Positions 1-7,716 of a DNA stretch of 33,605 nt are shown piece by piece. How positions within the stretch are numbered: the first letter of the stretch is position 1; the number at the start of each line of letters is the position of its first letter. The notes beneath the pieces were generated by a model, which did not search any database, was not told the DNA's origin, and saw only the letters and a list, made by a program, of their open reading frames with translations. The position numbers and the translations under genes are program-made. The stretch is taken from contig NZ_CAKVJA010000028.1 of assembly GCF_934754925.1 (NCBI RefSeq), positions 1 through 33,605 on the forward strand. The letters run 5' to 3'. This stretch comes from an uncultured Clostridium sp. GTDB lineage: Bacteria; Bacillota; Clostridia; Clostridiales; Clostridiaceae.

Positions 1-99
1 TTAGTTTATTTTTAATTTATAAAAGTAGTATAATATAGATAATATTGTCAAAATAAATACAACTATTATTCCAAATCTAAAAGAAGGAGTGAACGTAAC

Positions 100-2880
100 A
101 TGCTTCAAGTTCAGAAAATATATAAAAAATACGTTACTGGCGATTTAGAACAAACTGCTCTAAATGGAGTCTCTTTAAATCTAAGAGATAATGAATTCGT
201 TGCAATCTTAGGTCCTAGTGGCTCAGGAAAAACAACATTATTAAATGTTATTGGAGGACTTGACCGTTATGATAGTGGTGATCTAATTATCAATGGAATT
301 TCTACTAAAAAATATAAAGATAGAGATTGGGATTCATATAGAAATCATACTATCGGATTTGTATTTCAAAGCTATAACTTAATTCCTCATCAAACTGTTC
401 TTTCAAATGTTGAGTTAGCTTTAACCATCTCTGGTATATCTAAATCAGAAAGAAGAAAACGTGCAATAGAAGCCCTAGAGAAAGTAGGCCTTGGAAAGCA
501 ACTTCATAAAAAACCTAATCAAATGTCTGGTGGTCAAATGCAACGTGTTGCTATTGCAAGAGCTTTAGTAAATGATCCAGAAATATTATTAGCTGATGAA
601 CCAACTGGAGCACTTGATAGTGAAACTAGTATTCAAGTTATGGATTTATTAAAAGAAGTAGCTAAAGACAGATTAGTTGTTATGGTAACTCATAATCCTG
701 AATTAGCAGAACAATATGCTAATCGTATTGTTAGAGTAAAAGATGGAAATATTGTAGATGATTCTAACCCTTATGAAGTGGATACTAAAAATATGGCTCC
801 ACCAAAACATGCAAATATGGGTAAAGCTTCAATGTCATTACTAACTTCATTATCTCTAAGCTTTAACAATTTAAAAACAAAGAAGGGAAGAACTCTTTTA
901 ACTTCATTTGCAGGATCAATTGGTATTATTGGAATTGCCTTAATTTTGTCCCTTAGTAATGGAGTTAATACTTATATTGATAATATTCAAAAAGAGACTA
1001 TGACATCATATCCAATATCTATTGAGGCTGAAACAATTGACCTTAGTAGTATAATGTCTTCAGGTGGACCTACAGCTGGACAAACTAACGATGCTAATCA
1101 CGATTTAGATGCAATTTATTCAAATGGATCAGGCCTTGAAATGGCATCTACTATGACAAGTAGTTTTACTGAAAATAATTTAACTGCATTTAAAAAATAT
1201 TTAGATAATCCTGATAGTGAAATAAATAAATATGTAGGTGAAAATGGTATAATATACTCTTATAATACAAAATTTGGTGTTTATACAAAAGATCCAGATG
1301 GGACTTTTGTAAATACAGATGGAAGCACACTAACAGATAAAAATAGTTCTATAAGTACAATGATGGGAATGTCTAATATGTCTCCAATGTCAAACATGTC
1401 TGGACTTCCTGGAATGACATCAAGTTCAAGCAACTTTAGTGAATTACTTTCTGGTAAAGATGGTGAATCAGTAAGTGAAGCCGTTAAGGAAAGCTATGAC
1501 TTGCTATATGGTAGTTGGCCTACTGATTATGATGAAGTTATACTTGCATTAGATGCTAACAATGAAATTTCTAGTACTACACTTTATCAATTAGGTATTT
1601 TGCCAAGCTCTGAATATAAGGAGTTAATTAAAAAAATAGAAAACGGTGAAGAAATTAAACTAGAAAGTAAAAGTTGGAATTATGAAGATATATGTAATAA
1701 AGAATTCTATATGATTCCTGAATGCGATACTTATATAGCAAATGGCGATGGTACATTTAAATCTATAAAAGAAGATACAGCTGAAATGGAAAAATTAATG
1801 AATAACGCTATAAAATTAAAAATAACAGGTGTTGTTCGTCCACAAGAAGATGCTAAAAATGCCTCAATTTCTACTGCACTAGGATATACAAGAGCACTTA
1901 CTAATTACATTATCCAATATACAGATGATAGTGAAGTTGTTAAAGCTCAAAAAGAAAATCCAACTATTAATGTATTAAATGGTATGGAATTTTCTCCAGC
2001 TAGTGATGAAGAAAAAATAGCAGATACAAAGAAATATTTAAGAAGTCTTGGAGTTTCTGATAAAGCAAGTCTCTTTAAGACACTGATGTACTCTATGCAA
2101 AGTACAAGTAACGGAATGTTAGATATGAATAATCCATCAATGCAAGCTGGAACACCAGATATATCAACTATGAGTGAAGAGCAACTTGCTGCCATGTTAG
2201 ATGAATATCTAAAATCCCCTGATAATGATACATTGCTTAAAATTTATGATGCATATATTTCTACAGGAAGTTATGATGATAATATGACTACTTTTGGTGT
2301 CGTAAGCTTAGATGCACCTTCTTCTATTAACATATATACAGATAGCTTCGAAAACAAAGAATCTATTTCTGATTGTATTGAGGATTATAATTCAACTGCA
2401 AGCGAAGAAGATCAAATTAGTTATACAGATTATATTGGAATACTATTATCTTCTGTTACTACAATAATCAATGTTATATCATATGTACTAATTGCATTTG
2501 TAGCAGTTTCTCTTATTGTTTCTTCTATTATGATTGGAATTATTACATTTATATCTGTAATGGAACGTACTAAAGAAATTGGTATTTTACGTGCTATTGG
2601 TGCATCAAAACACAATATATCTCAAGTATTTAATGCCGAAACATTTATTATTGGACTTTGCTCTGGAGTATTAGGGGTTGGAATTTCATTGTTATTATTA
2701 ATTCCTATAAATTCTATTATTCATTCATTATTAGGTATGGATACTGTTAATGCTTCACTACCTATACCTAGTGCAATAATATTAATTATACTTAGCTTGA
2801 TTCTTACTATTATTGGTGGATTTATACCATCAAAGAAGGCTGCTAAAAAAGATCCTGTTACAGCACTTAGAACAGAATAA
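100..2880 (+). CDS. Fused ABC exporter, ATP-binding and permease domains (MacB/FtsX type)
   Basis: A 926-residue single-chain ABC transporter half. Seen: an N-terminal nucleotide-binding domain with Walker A GPSGSGKTT (about 38-46), signature MSGGQ (142-146), Walker B LLADEP ending near 168 and the H-loop His198. One membrane segment follows near 268-290, then an extracellular part of about 500 residues, then three membrane segments (about 790-915) with the FtsX-type sequence ERTKEIGILRAIGASK. This layout is that of MacB-like mechanotransmission transporters, which couple ATP hydrolysis in the cytoplasm to movements outside the membrane, often for peptide or antibiotic export; the substrate here is unknown. 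It probably works as a homodimer. The extracellular part is Met- and Ser-rich (seven Met in residues 421-439). The ribosome site AGAAGGAG lies about 10 bases before ATG 100, and TATAAT at 29-34 is a possible -10 box. The gene stands alone and ends at a hairpin shared with the convergent thioesterase gene. Confidence 0.9.
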   Translation: MLQVQKIYKKYVTGDLEQTALNGVSLNLRDNEFVAILGPSGSGKTTLLNVIGGLDRYDSGDLIINGISTKKYKDRDWDSYRNHTIGFVFQSYNLIPHQTVLSNVELALTISGISKSERRKRAIEALEKVGLGKQLHKKPNQMSGGQMQRVAIARALVNDPEILLADEPTGALDSETSIQVMDLLKEVAKDRLVVMVTHNPELAEQYANRIVRVKDGNIVDDSNPYEVDTKNMAPPKHANMGKASMSLLTSLSLSFNNLKTKKGRTLLTSFAGSIGIIGIALILSLSNGVNTYIDNIQKETMTSYPISIEAETIDLSSIMSSGGPTAGQTNDANHDLDAIYSNGSGLEMASTMTSSFTENNLTAFKKYLDNPDSEINKYVGENGIIYSYNTKFGVYTKDPDGTFVNTDGSTLTDKNSSISTMMGMSNMSPMSNMSGLPGMTSSSSNFSELLSGKDGESVSEAVKESYDLLYGSWPTDYDEVILALDANNEISSTTLYQLGILPSSEYKELIKKIENGEEIKLESKSWNYEDICNKEFYMIPECDTYIANGDGTFKSIKEDTAEMEKLMNNAIKLKITGVVRPQEDAKNASISTALGYTRALTNYIIQYTDDSEVVKAQKENPTINVLNGMEFSPASDEEKIADTKKYLRSLGVSDKASLFKTLMYSMQSTSNGMLDMNNPSMQAGTPDISTMSEEQLAAMLDEYLKSPDNDTLLKIYDAYISTGSYDDNMTTFGVVSLDAPSSINIYTDSFENKESISDCIEDYNSTASEEDQISYTDYIGILLSSVTTIINVISYVLIAFVAVSLIVSSIMIGIITFISVMERTKEIGILRAIGASKHNISQVFNAETFIIGLCSGVLGVGISLLLLIPINSIIHSLLGMDTVNASLPIPSAIILIILSLILTIIGGFIPSKKAAKKDPVTALRTE

Positions 2881-2911
2881 TTTTAAAAATATAACTTCAA
2901 ATATTCTTAAT

Positions 2912-2951
2912 AAAATGAGCTATATCAATTCTATTTGATATAGCTCATTTT
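2912..2951. terminator. Bidirectional intrinsic terminator between convergent genes
   Basis: A perfect 17-bp stem (2912-2928 with 2935-2951) around a 6-base loop, flanked by A-run and T-run, lies between the stop codons at 2880 and 2961. It can serve both the ABC exporter (+) and the thioesterase gene (-). Confidence 0.85.
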
Positions 2952-2960
2952 CGCTTTGTA

Positions 2961-3341
2961 TTATTTATTATCAGTTTTCTTTTGAAAATCTTCATTATCA
3001 ATTATAAAACGCTCATGTATTCCTTCACCAATTTTCCCACGTTCATCAAATGCTTCAACTTTGAAAACAAGTCTTCTTCTATCTACTTCAATTAACTGAC
3101 TTTTTGCAGTTACTTCCATACCTATAGGTGTACTAGATAAATGTTTTACATTCATAAGTGTTCCAACGCTACCTTTTCCCTCTTCTAATTCACCTTGAAC
3201 ACTTTTATATGCAGCTTCTTCCATAAGTGCAATCATAGATGGTGTTGCATATACATTTAACTCTCCACTTCTTAAAGTCTTTGCAATATTATTTTCATTT
3301 ACAGTATCCTTAGCTTCACCAATTATTCCTACATTAATCAT
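2961..3341 (-). CDS. FlK-like hotdog-fold thioesterase
   Basis: A 126-residue single-domain hotdog protein, probably an acyl-CoA thioesterase. Seen: Thr33, Glu41 and His67 fall at exactly the spacing (+8, +26) of the Thr42/Glu50/His76 triad of the fluoroacetyl-CoA thioesterase FlK, with the local context YATPSMIALMEEAA. Members in ordinary clostridia are annotated as FlK-family or generic thioesterases and usually have no known substrate; hydrolysis of fluoroacetyl-CoA should not be assumed. The start has the ribosome site AGGAGGAA about 5 bases upstream. The gene is followed 9 bases later by the shared terminator and has a 150-base upstream gap, so it is probably monocistronic. Likely cytoplasmic. 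Confidence 0.82.
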   Translation of the reverse strand: MINVGIIGEAKDTVNENNIAKTLRSGELNVYATPSMIALMEEAAYKSVQGELEEGKGSVGTLMNVKHLSSTPIGMEVTAKSQLIEVDRRRLVFKVEAFDERGKIGEGIHERFIIDNEDFQKKTDNK

Positions 3342-3492
3342 TTTATTTCCTCCTACTGCTGTAAAATAACTTAACTGTTAAACTTAAGTAACATCATATA
3401 TACTCTCTATTATATCATTACTTAAAATATGTAAATATAATAAATATCCTCTATATTAAGTCTTATTTTAAAAGTTTTTGTATTCATTTGTT

Positions 3493-3969
3493 TTAACTAA
3501 TTTCATGATTTTTTTCCATATTAAGAAGTTTTTCTTTTACATCTAATCCTCCTGCATAGCCAACTAATTTTCCATTAACTCCAATTACTCTATGGCAAGG
3601 AATCATAATCATAATTGGATTTTTATTATTGGCCATTCCAACTGCTCTTGATGCTTTTTCATTCCCAATTAATTTTGCAATTTCTCCATAACTTCTTGTT
3701 TCTCCATATGGAATTTCTTTCAAAACATTCCACACCTTTTTTTGAAATTCAGTTCCTTCTGGCTCCAATGGTAAATCAAAAGAATTACGTTTTCCTTCCA
3801 AATACTCTTTAATTTCTTTAATAGCTTTTCTCATTAACCATGTTTCTTCTTTTATTTCTACTTCTTTTTCTAAATCCTTATTTACAAAATATAATCTAGT
3901 GATTGCCACACCATTTTCCTCTATAGCAATTTCTCCGATCTTCGTATTATAATAGAATGTATTTTTCAT
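3493..3969 (-). CDS. ogt: Methylated-DNA--protein-cysteine S-methyltransferase
   Basis: A 158-residue suicide repair protein that moves the alkyl group from O6-alkylguanine (or O4-alkylthymine) to its own cysteine. Seen: the active-site motif IPCHRVIG with acceptor Cys125, the upstream helix-turn-helix region SYGEIAKLIG with the arginine finger in KASRAVG (Arg108), and the C-terminal GYAGGLDVKEKLLNME that lines the pocket. There is no N-terminal Ada domain, so this is the Ogt/MGMT type and not the adaptive-response regulator. The ribosome site AAGGAG lies 6 bases before ATG. The N-terminal domain is short but complete. No terminator is obvious downstream. Confidence 0.93.
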   Translation of the reverse strand: MKNTFYYNTKIGEIAIEENGVAITRLYFVNKDLEKEVEIKEETWLMRKAIKEIKEYLEGKRNSFDLPLEPEGTEFQKKVWNVLKEIPYGETRSYGEIAKLIGNEKASRAVGMANNKNPIMIMIPCHRVIGVNGKLVGYAGGLDVKEKLLNMEKNHEIS

Positions 3970-4071
3970 TTTTTCTCCTTAAATATTAATAAAAAAATTT
4001 TATTATGTTACTTCTATTTTACAAGAAAATCCTCAGTAATATTACTTTGTAATTTATTAATAAAATATTTA

Positions 4072-4100
4072 AGGAACCACAAGATTTCCTTGTAGTTCCT
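4072..4100 (-). terminator. Intrinsic terminator of the rRNA methyltransferase gene
   Basis: A 12-bp stem with one G-U pair (4072-4083 with 4089-4100) and a 5-base loop begins 9 bases after the stop codon at 4110 on the minus strand and is followed by a T/A-rich stretch. Confidence 0.75.
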
Positions 4101-4109
4101 ATTAATTTA

Positions 4110-5465
4110 TTATTTTTTTATTAATCTCACTACAGTTTCAGCATGTGGAGTATTTGGGAACATGTCTTTAACTGTGCTCTTATCAACTTTATATCCATGA
4201 GCTAATAATACATCTAAGTTTTCAACCATTGTCTTTGGATTACATGAAACATAAATTATTTCAGGTGCATTAAATCTAATTACATAATCTAAAGCCTTTG
4301 GAGAAACACCACTTCTTGGTGGATCTAAGATGATTATATCTGGTTTATCTTTAACTTTCTTAATAGTTTCAGCAACATCACCAGCTATAAACTCACAATT
4401 ATTTAATCCGTTAAGCTTAGCATTTTCTTTTGCAGCTTCAACAGCTTCTTCAATAAGCTCAAGTCCAACAACCTTCTTAGCATTAGGTGCTGCTATTTGA
4501 CCAATTGTACCTGTTCCACAATAAAGGTCAAATACAACTTTATTTTCTCCATCACCCATAAAGTCTCTAACTAAGCTATAAAGAGATTCTGCTCCCTTAG
4601 AGTTAGTTTGGAAGAATGAGAATGGTGATATTTTAAATTTAAGTCCAAGTAAAGTTTCAACTATGTAATCTCTTCCAAATAATACATTTACCTTTTCAGG
4701 TACAACTGCATCAGATAAAGAATTATTTTCAGTATGTAGTATAGATACTAATTCGCCCTTATAATTTTGAGCTTTAAGTAATTCAGTATATTCTGTTAAA
4801 TCAAAATCAATTTGAGTTGTAGTTACTAAGTTAACCATAAGCTCACCAGTATTAGTAGCTTTTCTAATAACTAAATGTCTTAAATAACCTTCTCTTCTCA
4901 TTACTCTATAATAAGGTAATCCAGTTTTTCTAAAGTAATCTACAGTTGTTTTAAGAACAGTTCTAAAATCTTCATCAACTATCATACAGTTATCAACAGT
5001 TAATACACCAAAAGACTTTCCTTTCATGTGCATTCCTAAAGTAAGTTCTCCACCTTTTTCTAAATCTCCAAAAGTGAATTCCATTTTATTTCTATATTCC
5101 CAGCAATTTTCGCTACCCTTTACTCCAAGGTACATTCCCATAGGTAAGTCCTTTTCTTCAAAAAGCTCACAAATTTCATCACTTAATAATTCTAATTGCT
5201 TTTCATAAGTTAAATTTTGAGAACTACATCCTCCACATACTCCAAAATGAGGGCATGGTGGTTCTATTTCATATTCAGCTCTTTCAATAACTTCTACAAG
5301 CTTAGCTTCAGCATATCCTTCTCTATTTTTCTTAACTGTAGCTTTTACTGTTTGCCCCGGGAAAGCACCTTTTACGTAAATTTTCTTTCCTTCACATTCT
5401 GAAATTCCCGTTGAAGGAAACTTTATGTTGTTTATTTTTAATGTTAATTGACTTCCTCTTTTCAT
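4110..5465 (-). CDS. rlmD: 23S rRNA (uracil-C5)-methyltransferase, RlmD/RumA family
   Basis: A 451-residue S-adenosylmethionine-dependent enzyme that makes 5-methyluridine in 23S rRNA (U1939 in E. coli; Firmicute homologues such as RlmCD can also modify U747, so the site is not settled here). Seen: an N-terminal TRAM domain (about 5-60), the [4Fe-4S] cysteines Cys71, Cys77 and Cys80 (motif CPHFGVCGGC) with Cys160 as fourth ligand, the SAM-binding motif VFDLYCGTGTIG (311-322), DPPRSG (381-386), and the nucleophile Cys408 in YVSCNP. The start is ATG 5465 because GGAG sits 7 bases upstream; a TTG at 5477 opens a longer frame but overlaps that ribosome site. A terminator follows at 4072-4100. The gene is flanked by unrelated genes. 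Confidence 0.93.
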   Translation of the reverse strand: MKRGSQLTLKINNIKFPSTGISECEGKKIYVKGAFPGQTVKATVKKNREGYAEAKLVEVIERAEYEIEPPCPHFGVCGGCSSQNLTYEKQLELLSDEICELFEEKDLPMGMYLGVKGSENCWEYRNKMEFTFGDLEKGGELTLGMHMKGKSFGVLTVDNCMIVDEDFRTVLKTTVDYFRKTGLPYYRVMRREGYLRHLVIRKATNTGELMVNLVTTTQIDFDLTEYTELLKAQNYKGELVSILHTENNSLSDAVVPEKVNVLFGRDYIVETLLGLKFKISPFSFFQTNSKGAESLYSLVRDFMGDGENKVVFDLYCGTGTIGQIAAPNAKKVVGLELIEEAVEAAKENAKLNGLNNCEFIAGDVAETIKKVKDKPDIIILDPPRSGVSPKALDYVIRFNAPEIIYVSCNPKTMVENLDVLLAHGYKVDKSTVKDMFPNTPHAETVVRLIKK

Positions 5466-5588
5466 CTTACGCTCCAATCTAAAATTAATTATTTATTTAA
5501 ATTTAATTTTTTCTAAACCTTTAAAATAAAAATATTATATAGAAGAATACCTTTTAACTTCTAACTATTAGTATTATACATTAAAACA

Positions 5589-5625
5589 AAAATAAAAACA
5601 CCTCTATAAATTATTATAAAGGTGT
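5589..5625 (-). terminator. Intrinsic terminator after the RDD-like gene
   Basis: A 12-bp stem (5598-5609 with 5614-5625, one G-U pair) and a 4-base loop lie 9 bases after the stop codon at 5635, followed on the minus strand by TTTTTATTTTT. Confidence 0.85.
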
Positions 5626-5634
5626 CTTCTTAAA

Positions 5635-6042
5635 TTATCTAAAGATGAATTTTTTACCTAAAGTTTTTCCATGTAAGATTTCTTGTAAAATTGGATAGTA
5701 TAATATATTACTTATTACATAAATAATCATAAATGCTTCTTCTCTTAAAACTACTCTATATCCAAAAACTCTTAGAATCAAATCAAATACTCCAAATATT
5801 ATCAACGCTAAACCTATAGCAAATATTTGATCTAAGATTCCGCTCAAAACAACTTTTGTATAATGTAATACCTTACCATCAGCCTTTATTTCTTCATCTC
5901 TTATAAATTCTCTAGCTTCAGCCGCTTCCTCTTCAGCTAAATATACTTCTGCTTCCTCTAAAACATCTGGTGATACAAAATCATCATTATTTTTAGTTGA
6001 ATCAGCCTTATTTTCTAGCTTTTCTTCATTGTTATCTACCAT
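5635..6042 (-). CDS. Short RDD-like membrane protein with acidic N-terminus
   Basis: A 135-residue protein of unknown function. Seen: residues 1-50 are acidic and hydrophilic, then two membrane segments (about 67-92 and 102-122), then the ending LHGKTLGKKFIFR. That ending resembles the GKTLGKK motif of RDD-family proteins, which normally continue into another membrane helix; here translation stops right after it and a strong terminator follows, so the protein is either a short variant or an old truncation. Asp71 may be the first conserved Asp of the family. The start is placed at ATG 6042 because GGAGG ends 5 bases upstream; an ATG at 6054 overlaps that site. It lies 45 bases downstream of the lipoprotein gene without a terminator between them, so the two are probably co-transcribed. 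Confidence 0.7.
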   Translation of the reverse strand: MVDNNEEKLENKADSTKNNDDFVSPDVLEEAEVYLAEEEAAEAREFIRDEEIKADGKVLHYTKVVLSGILDQIFAIGLALIIFGVFDLILRVFGYRVVLREEAFMIIYVISNILYYPILQEILHGKTLGKKFIFR

Positions 6043-6087
6043 TTCTACCTCCATAGAATTTTTATTTATATAATTAAATCTTATTAT

Positions 6088-6756
6088 TTACTTAAAGTTA
6101 TATACTCTACTTTCTAATTTATAAAGTAAAAAGTCTTCTGTAATTGTTATTGTCTCTTTTAAACCATCAACATTATTTGTTATAGTTTGTATACCCTGAT
6201 CTGTACCATTTTTAATTACATCATATATCTGTTTATTTAATTCAGTATAATCTCTATCATAGTCTCCAGTAAATGCTTGTGAAAAGGATGCTAATGATAA
6301 ATTTTCAAATTCAAACTTTCCACCTTCTAATATAGTCTTTTTATCTAGCTTATATCCTAGTTTCATTTCTAATTTTCCATTTGCTAAATCTGAACCATAT
6401 TGTTTAAAACCAAAATATAAACTTTCTAATCTCTCTGCATCTGGAATATCAAAGTATACATAAGTATCATTAACTGACTCACCATTCTCTTCTTTTATTT
6501 CATCTTCTGTAATATCATAATCTAATGAATATCCTTTAGCTGTTGATTCTACACTTGCTAATGATTTTTCATATAATTCTTTAACTTGTTCTCTAGTATA
6601 ATCTTCTGACCATTTTCCTGGAAGTATATCTACATTTTCAACTGTTGTCTTTTGATTGTCCCCTGTTGCTTTTCCCGCATTGTTGTTACCTGAGCATCCT
6701 ACCGCACTAATAGCTAACATTGCAACTAATGCTAAAGATATTGCTTTCTTCTTCAT
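6088..6756 (-). CDS. Putative lipoprotein of unknown function
   Basis: A 222-residue exported protein; I do not recognise the family. Seen: a type II signal peptide (residues 2-20, KKK then a hydrophobic run) ending in the lipobox AVGC with acceptor Cys21, then a Gly/Asn/Lys linker to about 40, then an acidic soluble domain rich in Asp, Glu and Tyr with alternating strand-like segments. It is expected to be anchored on the outer face of the membrane. The start has the ribosome site AGGGGGT 7 bases upstream. It is the first gene of a likely two-gene unit with the RDD-like gene, so the products may work together in the envelope; that is inference from position only. Confidence 0.75.
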   Translation of the reverse strand: MKKKAISLALVAMLAISAVGCSGNNNAGKATGDNQKTTVENVDILPGKWSEDYTREQVKELYEKSLASVESTAKGYSLDYDITEDEIKEENGESVNDTYVYFDIPDAERLESLYFGFKQYGSDLANGKLEMKLGYKLDKKTILEGGKFEFENLSLASFSQAFTGDYDRDYTELNKQIYDVIKNGTDQGIQTITNNVDGLKETITITEDFLLYKLESRVYNFK

Positions 6757-6882
6757 GTTCTTACCCCCTACATCATTATTTGACTTAATAATATGTTTTC
6801 CTAAATCTTATTAATTATAACATTAATCTCCTATATTTTAAAAGCATTTGATAACATATTTATGTAAAATTCACATTATAAT

Positions 6883-7566
6883 CTACAACTTAATGCTGTC
6901 CTTTATTTTTTCAAATGTCTTTTCCCCTATTCCATCAACATTTTTTAACTCATCAATAGACTTAAACCCATTATTTTCTTCCCTATATAAAATTATAGCA
7001 TTAGCTTTTACTTCTCCTATTCCAGGTATTTCTTTTAACTTACTTAAATCAGAATCATTTATACTTATCCTTTCATCATCACTTTCTTCATTTATTTCAT
7101 AATCTTCTACTTGTTCCTGCTCTTCTATATCAGTATCATTTATATTTCTAATTATTATTAACTCATGATTTTTTATTTCTTTAGCCCTATTTATATTTGA
7201 AATATCTGCTTCTTGTGTTAACCCGCCTGCTACTTCAATTAAATCTTTAATTATGCTTCCTTCGTTTAGAGTATAGACGTCAGGGTTCATTACTTCCCCC
7301 TTAATTTCAACTACTATTTTGCTATTAGAATTTCCTTCTAAAATATCATTATCTACTTTATTATTCCTTTCAGTATTACTCTGTAAATAATCTATATTTA
7401 TATTCTCTTCGGCATTAATACTATCTTCATCTATAAAAATACTTTGCATATATTCATCCTTAAAGACATTCTCTCTGTTTCTTCCATATGTTAACAATGA
7501 TATACTTACCATTAATATCAAAACTATTATTATTCCTATTACTTTCTTATTCTTTAAATTTTCCAT
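6883..7566 (-). CDS. comEA: ComEA-like DNA-binding protein (SLBB plus helix-hairpin-helix)
   Basis: A 227-residue membrane-anchored protein. Seen: one N-terminal membrane segment (about 8-27), an Asn/Glu/Asp-rich linker (30-80), an SLBB domain (about 83-140, VVEIKGEVMNPDVYTL), an acidic linker (142-170), and two helix-hairpin-helix motifs at the end, IPGIGEVKA (180-188) and VDGIGEKTF (210-218). ComEA proteins bind double-stranded DNA outside the cell and pass it to the ComEC channel during transformation. No comEC or other competence gene is in the window, so uptake function is not shown. The ribosome site AGGGAG is about 13 bases from the ATG, longer than usual. The gene is divergent from the carboxypeptidase gene; 150 bases separate them. 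Confidence 0.85.
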   Translation of the reverse strand: MENLKNKKVIGIIIVLILMVSISLLTYGRNRENVFKDEYMQSIFIDEDSINAEENINIDYLQSNTERNNKVDNDILEGNSNSKIVVEIKGEVMNPDVYTLNEGSIIKDLIEVAGGLTQEADISNINRAKEIKNHELIIIRNINDTDIEEQEQVEDYEINEESDDERISINDSDLSKLKEIPGIGEVKANAIILYREENNGFKSIDELKNVDGIGEKTFEKIKDSIKL

Positions 7567-7671
7567 TATATTTATCTATCTCCCTTCCTATACTTTTTAT
7601 TATAATTATTAACATAAATTCCATATCTAAACTTTTATAAGTAATTTATCTATAGAATTATCTTTATTTTT

Positions 7672-7701
7672 TTGATAAACTTATAACGTATAAGATATAA
7701 C
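7672..7701 (+). promoter_or_regulatory. Candidate housekeeping promoter of the carboxypeptidase gene
   Basis: TTGATA (7672-7677) and TATAAC (7696-7701) are 18 bases apart, directly before the ribosome site AAGGGAGAG and ATG 7717. This leaves a very short 5' untranslated region. AT-rich background makes chance matches likely. Confidence 0.4.
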
Positions 7702-7716
7702 TTAAGGGAGAGATTT

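Noticed and set aside
1..99. Promoter of the ABC exporter
   Set aside because: TATAAT at 29-34 is clear, but no -35 box matches at 16-18 bases, and the upstream region is cut by the window edge.
5466..5477. TTG start for the rRNA methyltransferase at 5477
   Set aside because: The TTG overlaps the GGAG ribosome site that serves ATG 5465.
5635..6042. RDD-like gene as a frameshifted pseudogene
   Set aside because: No continuation of the RDD domain is seen in other frames after the stop codon; a regular terminator begins 9 bases later. It is kept as an intact short gene.
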